Shown here: positions 5,089-5,733 of the stretch, piece by piece
Numbering within the stretch: the first letter of the stretch is position 1
Layout: each line of letters opens with the position of its first letter
Origin: Reyranella sp.
GTDB lineage: Bacteria; Pseudomonadota; Alphaproteobacteria; Reyranellales; Reyranellaceae
Direction of reading: 5' to 3'
NCBI GenBank assembly: GCA_030679805.1
Contig: JAUXST010000210.1
Coordinates: forward strand, 1-5,733
DNA: 5,733 bases
Made by a program: the position numbers and the translations under genes
Notes under the pieces: model-generated
Database searches by the model: none
The model's input: only the letters and a program-made list of their open reading frames with translations
Told to the model about the DNA's origin: nothing

Positions 5089-5733
5089 ATGAAGCAGCCG
5101 AGCACCGATTGGCACGAGCGGATCGCGCCCGACGAAGAGGCGCACCTGGCACGCGTCGCCGAGGTCATGGCCGAGCTGCAGCGCGCCAAGTCGAGCAAGT
5201 TCGGCACCGGCCGCGCGCTGCACCGCAAGCAGCTCGTGGCCGCTACCGGCACGCTCGAAATCCTCGACAGCCTGCCGGATCCTGCCCGCCACGGCCTGTT
5301 CGCGACGCCGGGCCGGCATCGCGTACTGGTGCGTCTGTCCAGCGGTGGGCCGGACGTGCAATCCAACCGGCGGCCGGATATTCGCGGGTTTGCCCTGAAA
5401 GTATTCGACGTGTCGGGCGAGGGCGCACTGGGCGGCACGACCGACCACCAGGATTTTCTCATGATCAACCAGAACCGCGCGCCAGGCGCCAACAGCCGCG
5501 AGTTCATCGATTTCCTGGAAGCAGCCACGCCGGGGCCGCTGTCCGGCATCGCCCATCTCTTCAAGGTCTACGGGCCGATCGGCGGCTTCGCCCGCCTGCG
5601 CGACCTGTTCGCCATGCTGGGCCGCAAGTTCAACGGCTTCGCGGCCGAGCGCTTCGACACCGTGGCGCCGGTGCAATGCGGGCCCTACGCCGTGCGGGTC
5701 AGGTTGAAACCCGTCGGCAGTCCGCCGCCTCAG
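5089..5733 (+). CDS. Catalase-like haem protein (y4iL-type), 3'-truncated by window end
   Basis: The frame is open for 215 codons to the last base, with no stop; family members are typically about 350 residues, so the C-terminal third or more is missing. The protein belongs to the catalase-like superfamily, in the branch resembling Rhizobium y4iL. Visible features are an N-terminal helical segment (about 14-36), the ALHRKQ block with His45 as candidate distal haem histidine, LFATPGRHRVLVRLSSGGP (70-88), PDIRGFALKVFD (96-107, equivalent to the RGFAVKFY block of true catalases) and DFLMINQN (122-129) with Asn127 as candidate distal asparagine. The proximal haem tyrosine lies beyond the window, so haem binding is not confirmed. 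There is no signal peptide, so it is probably cytoplasmic. Expected activity is peroxide breakdown or peroxidase-type chemistry; several members of this branch are uncharacterised. It is divergent from the epimerase gene and may share control with it. Confidence 0.85.
   Translation, partial: MKQPSTDWHERIAPDEEAHLARVAEVMAELQRAKSSKFGTGRALHRKQLVAATGTLEILDSLPDPARHGLFATPGRHRVLVRLSSGGPDVQSNRRPDIRGFALKVFDVSGEGALGGTTDHQDFLMINQNRAPGANSREFIDFLEAATPGPLSGIAHLFKVYGPIGGFARLRDLFAMLGRKFNGFAAERFDTVAPVQCGPYAVRVRLKPVGSPPPQ

Noticed and set aside
4387..5676. A 429-codon minus-strand open frame antisense to the catalase-like gene and overlapping the epimerase
   Set aside because: It lies across two well-supported genes in other frames, shows no recognisable domain and has the shadow composition typical of GC-rich DNA.

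Overview
The window is GC-rich, with strong G/C preference at third codon positions, and reads like chromosome of a free-living proteobacterium. The gene families, including a bidomain ChrA and a y4iL-type catalase-like protein, and the codon use fit an alphaproteobacterium best. This is an inference from content; no rRNA, tRNA or other taxonomic marker is present. No mobile element, CRISPR array or RNA gene was seen.

Layout: (1) 2-1126 (+), a chromate transporter ChrA cut off at its 5' end by the window edge. (2) 1160-1657 (+), 33 bp later, a small secreted protein with one CXXCH haem-binding motif, similar in layout to class II (cytochrome c'-like) cytochromes. Its frame is interrupted by an amber codon at 1334-1336. 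(3) 1721-2797 (+), a regulator with about seven predicted membrane segments followed by a C-terminal AraC-type DNA-binding domain. (4) 2798-2919, a gap with a perfect 20-bp palindrome, a short T run and a near-perfect 12-bp direct repeat at 20-bp spacing. (5) 2920-4182 (+), a sterol desaturase/fatty acid hydroxylase fused to a C-terminal DUF2147 domain through a segment resembling a signal peptide. (6) 4185-5045 (-), an aldose 1-epimerase family protein, tail to tail with the previous gene with only 2 bp between the stop codons. (7) 5089-5733 (+), divergent from the epimerase across 43 bp, a catalase-like haem protein cut off by the window end.

How they may work together: chrA and the cytochrome-like gene are spaced like an operon. 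The membrane-anchored AraC regulator lies directly upstream of the desaturase fusion, and the repeats between them are a reasonable candidate binding site, so a regulator-target pair acting on the cell envelope is plausible. The epimerase and catalase-like genes look like a separate divergent unit. The contents (oxyanion efflux, haem proteins, membrane lipid modification) have an envelope and redox-stress flavour, but no single pathway links all of them.

The points most worth a second look are the desaturase-DUF2147 fusion with its internal signal-like segment, the in-frame amber codon in the otherwise intact cytochrome-like gene, and the repeat structure between the AraC gene and the desaturase. 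I saw no clear evidence of a wholly new system.
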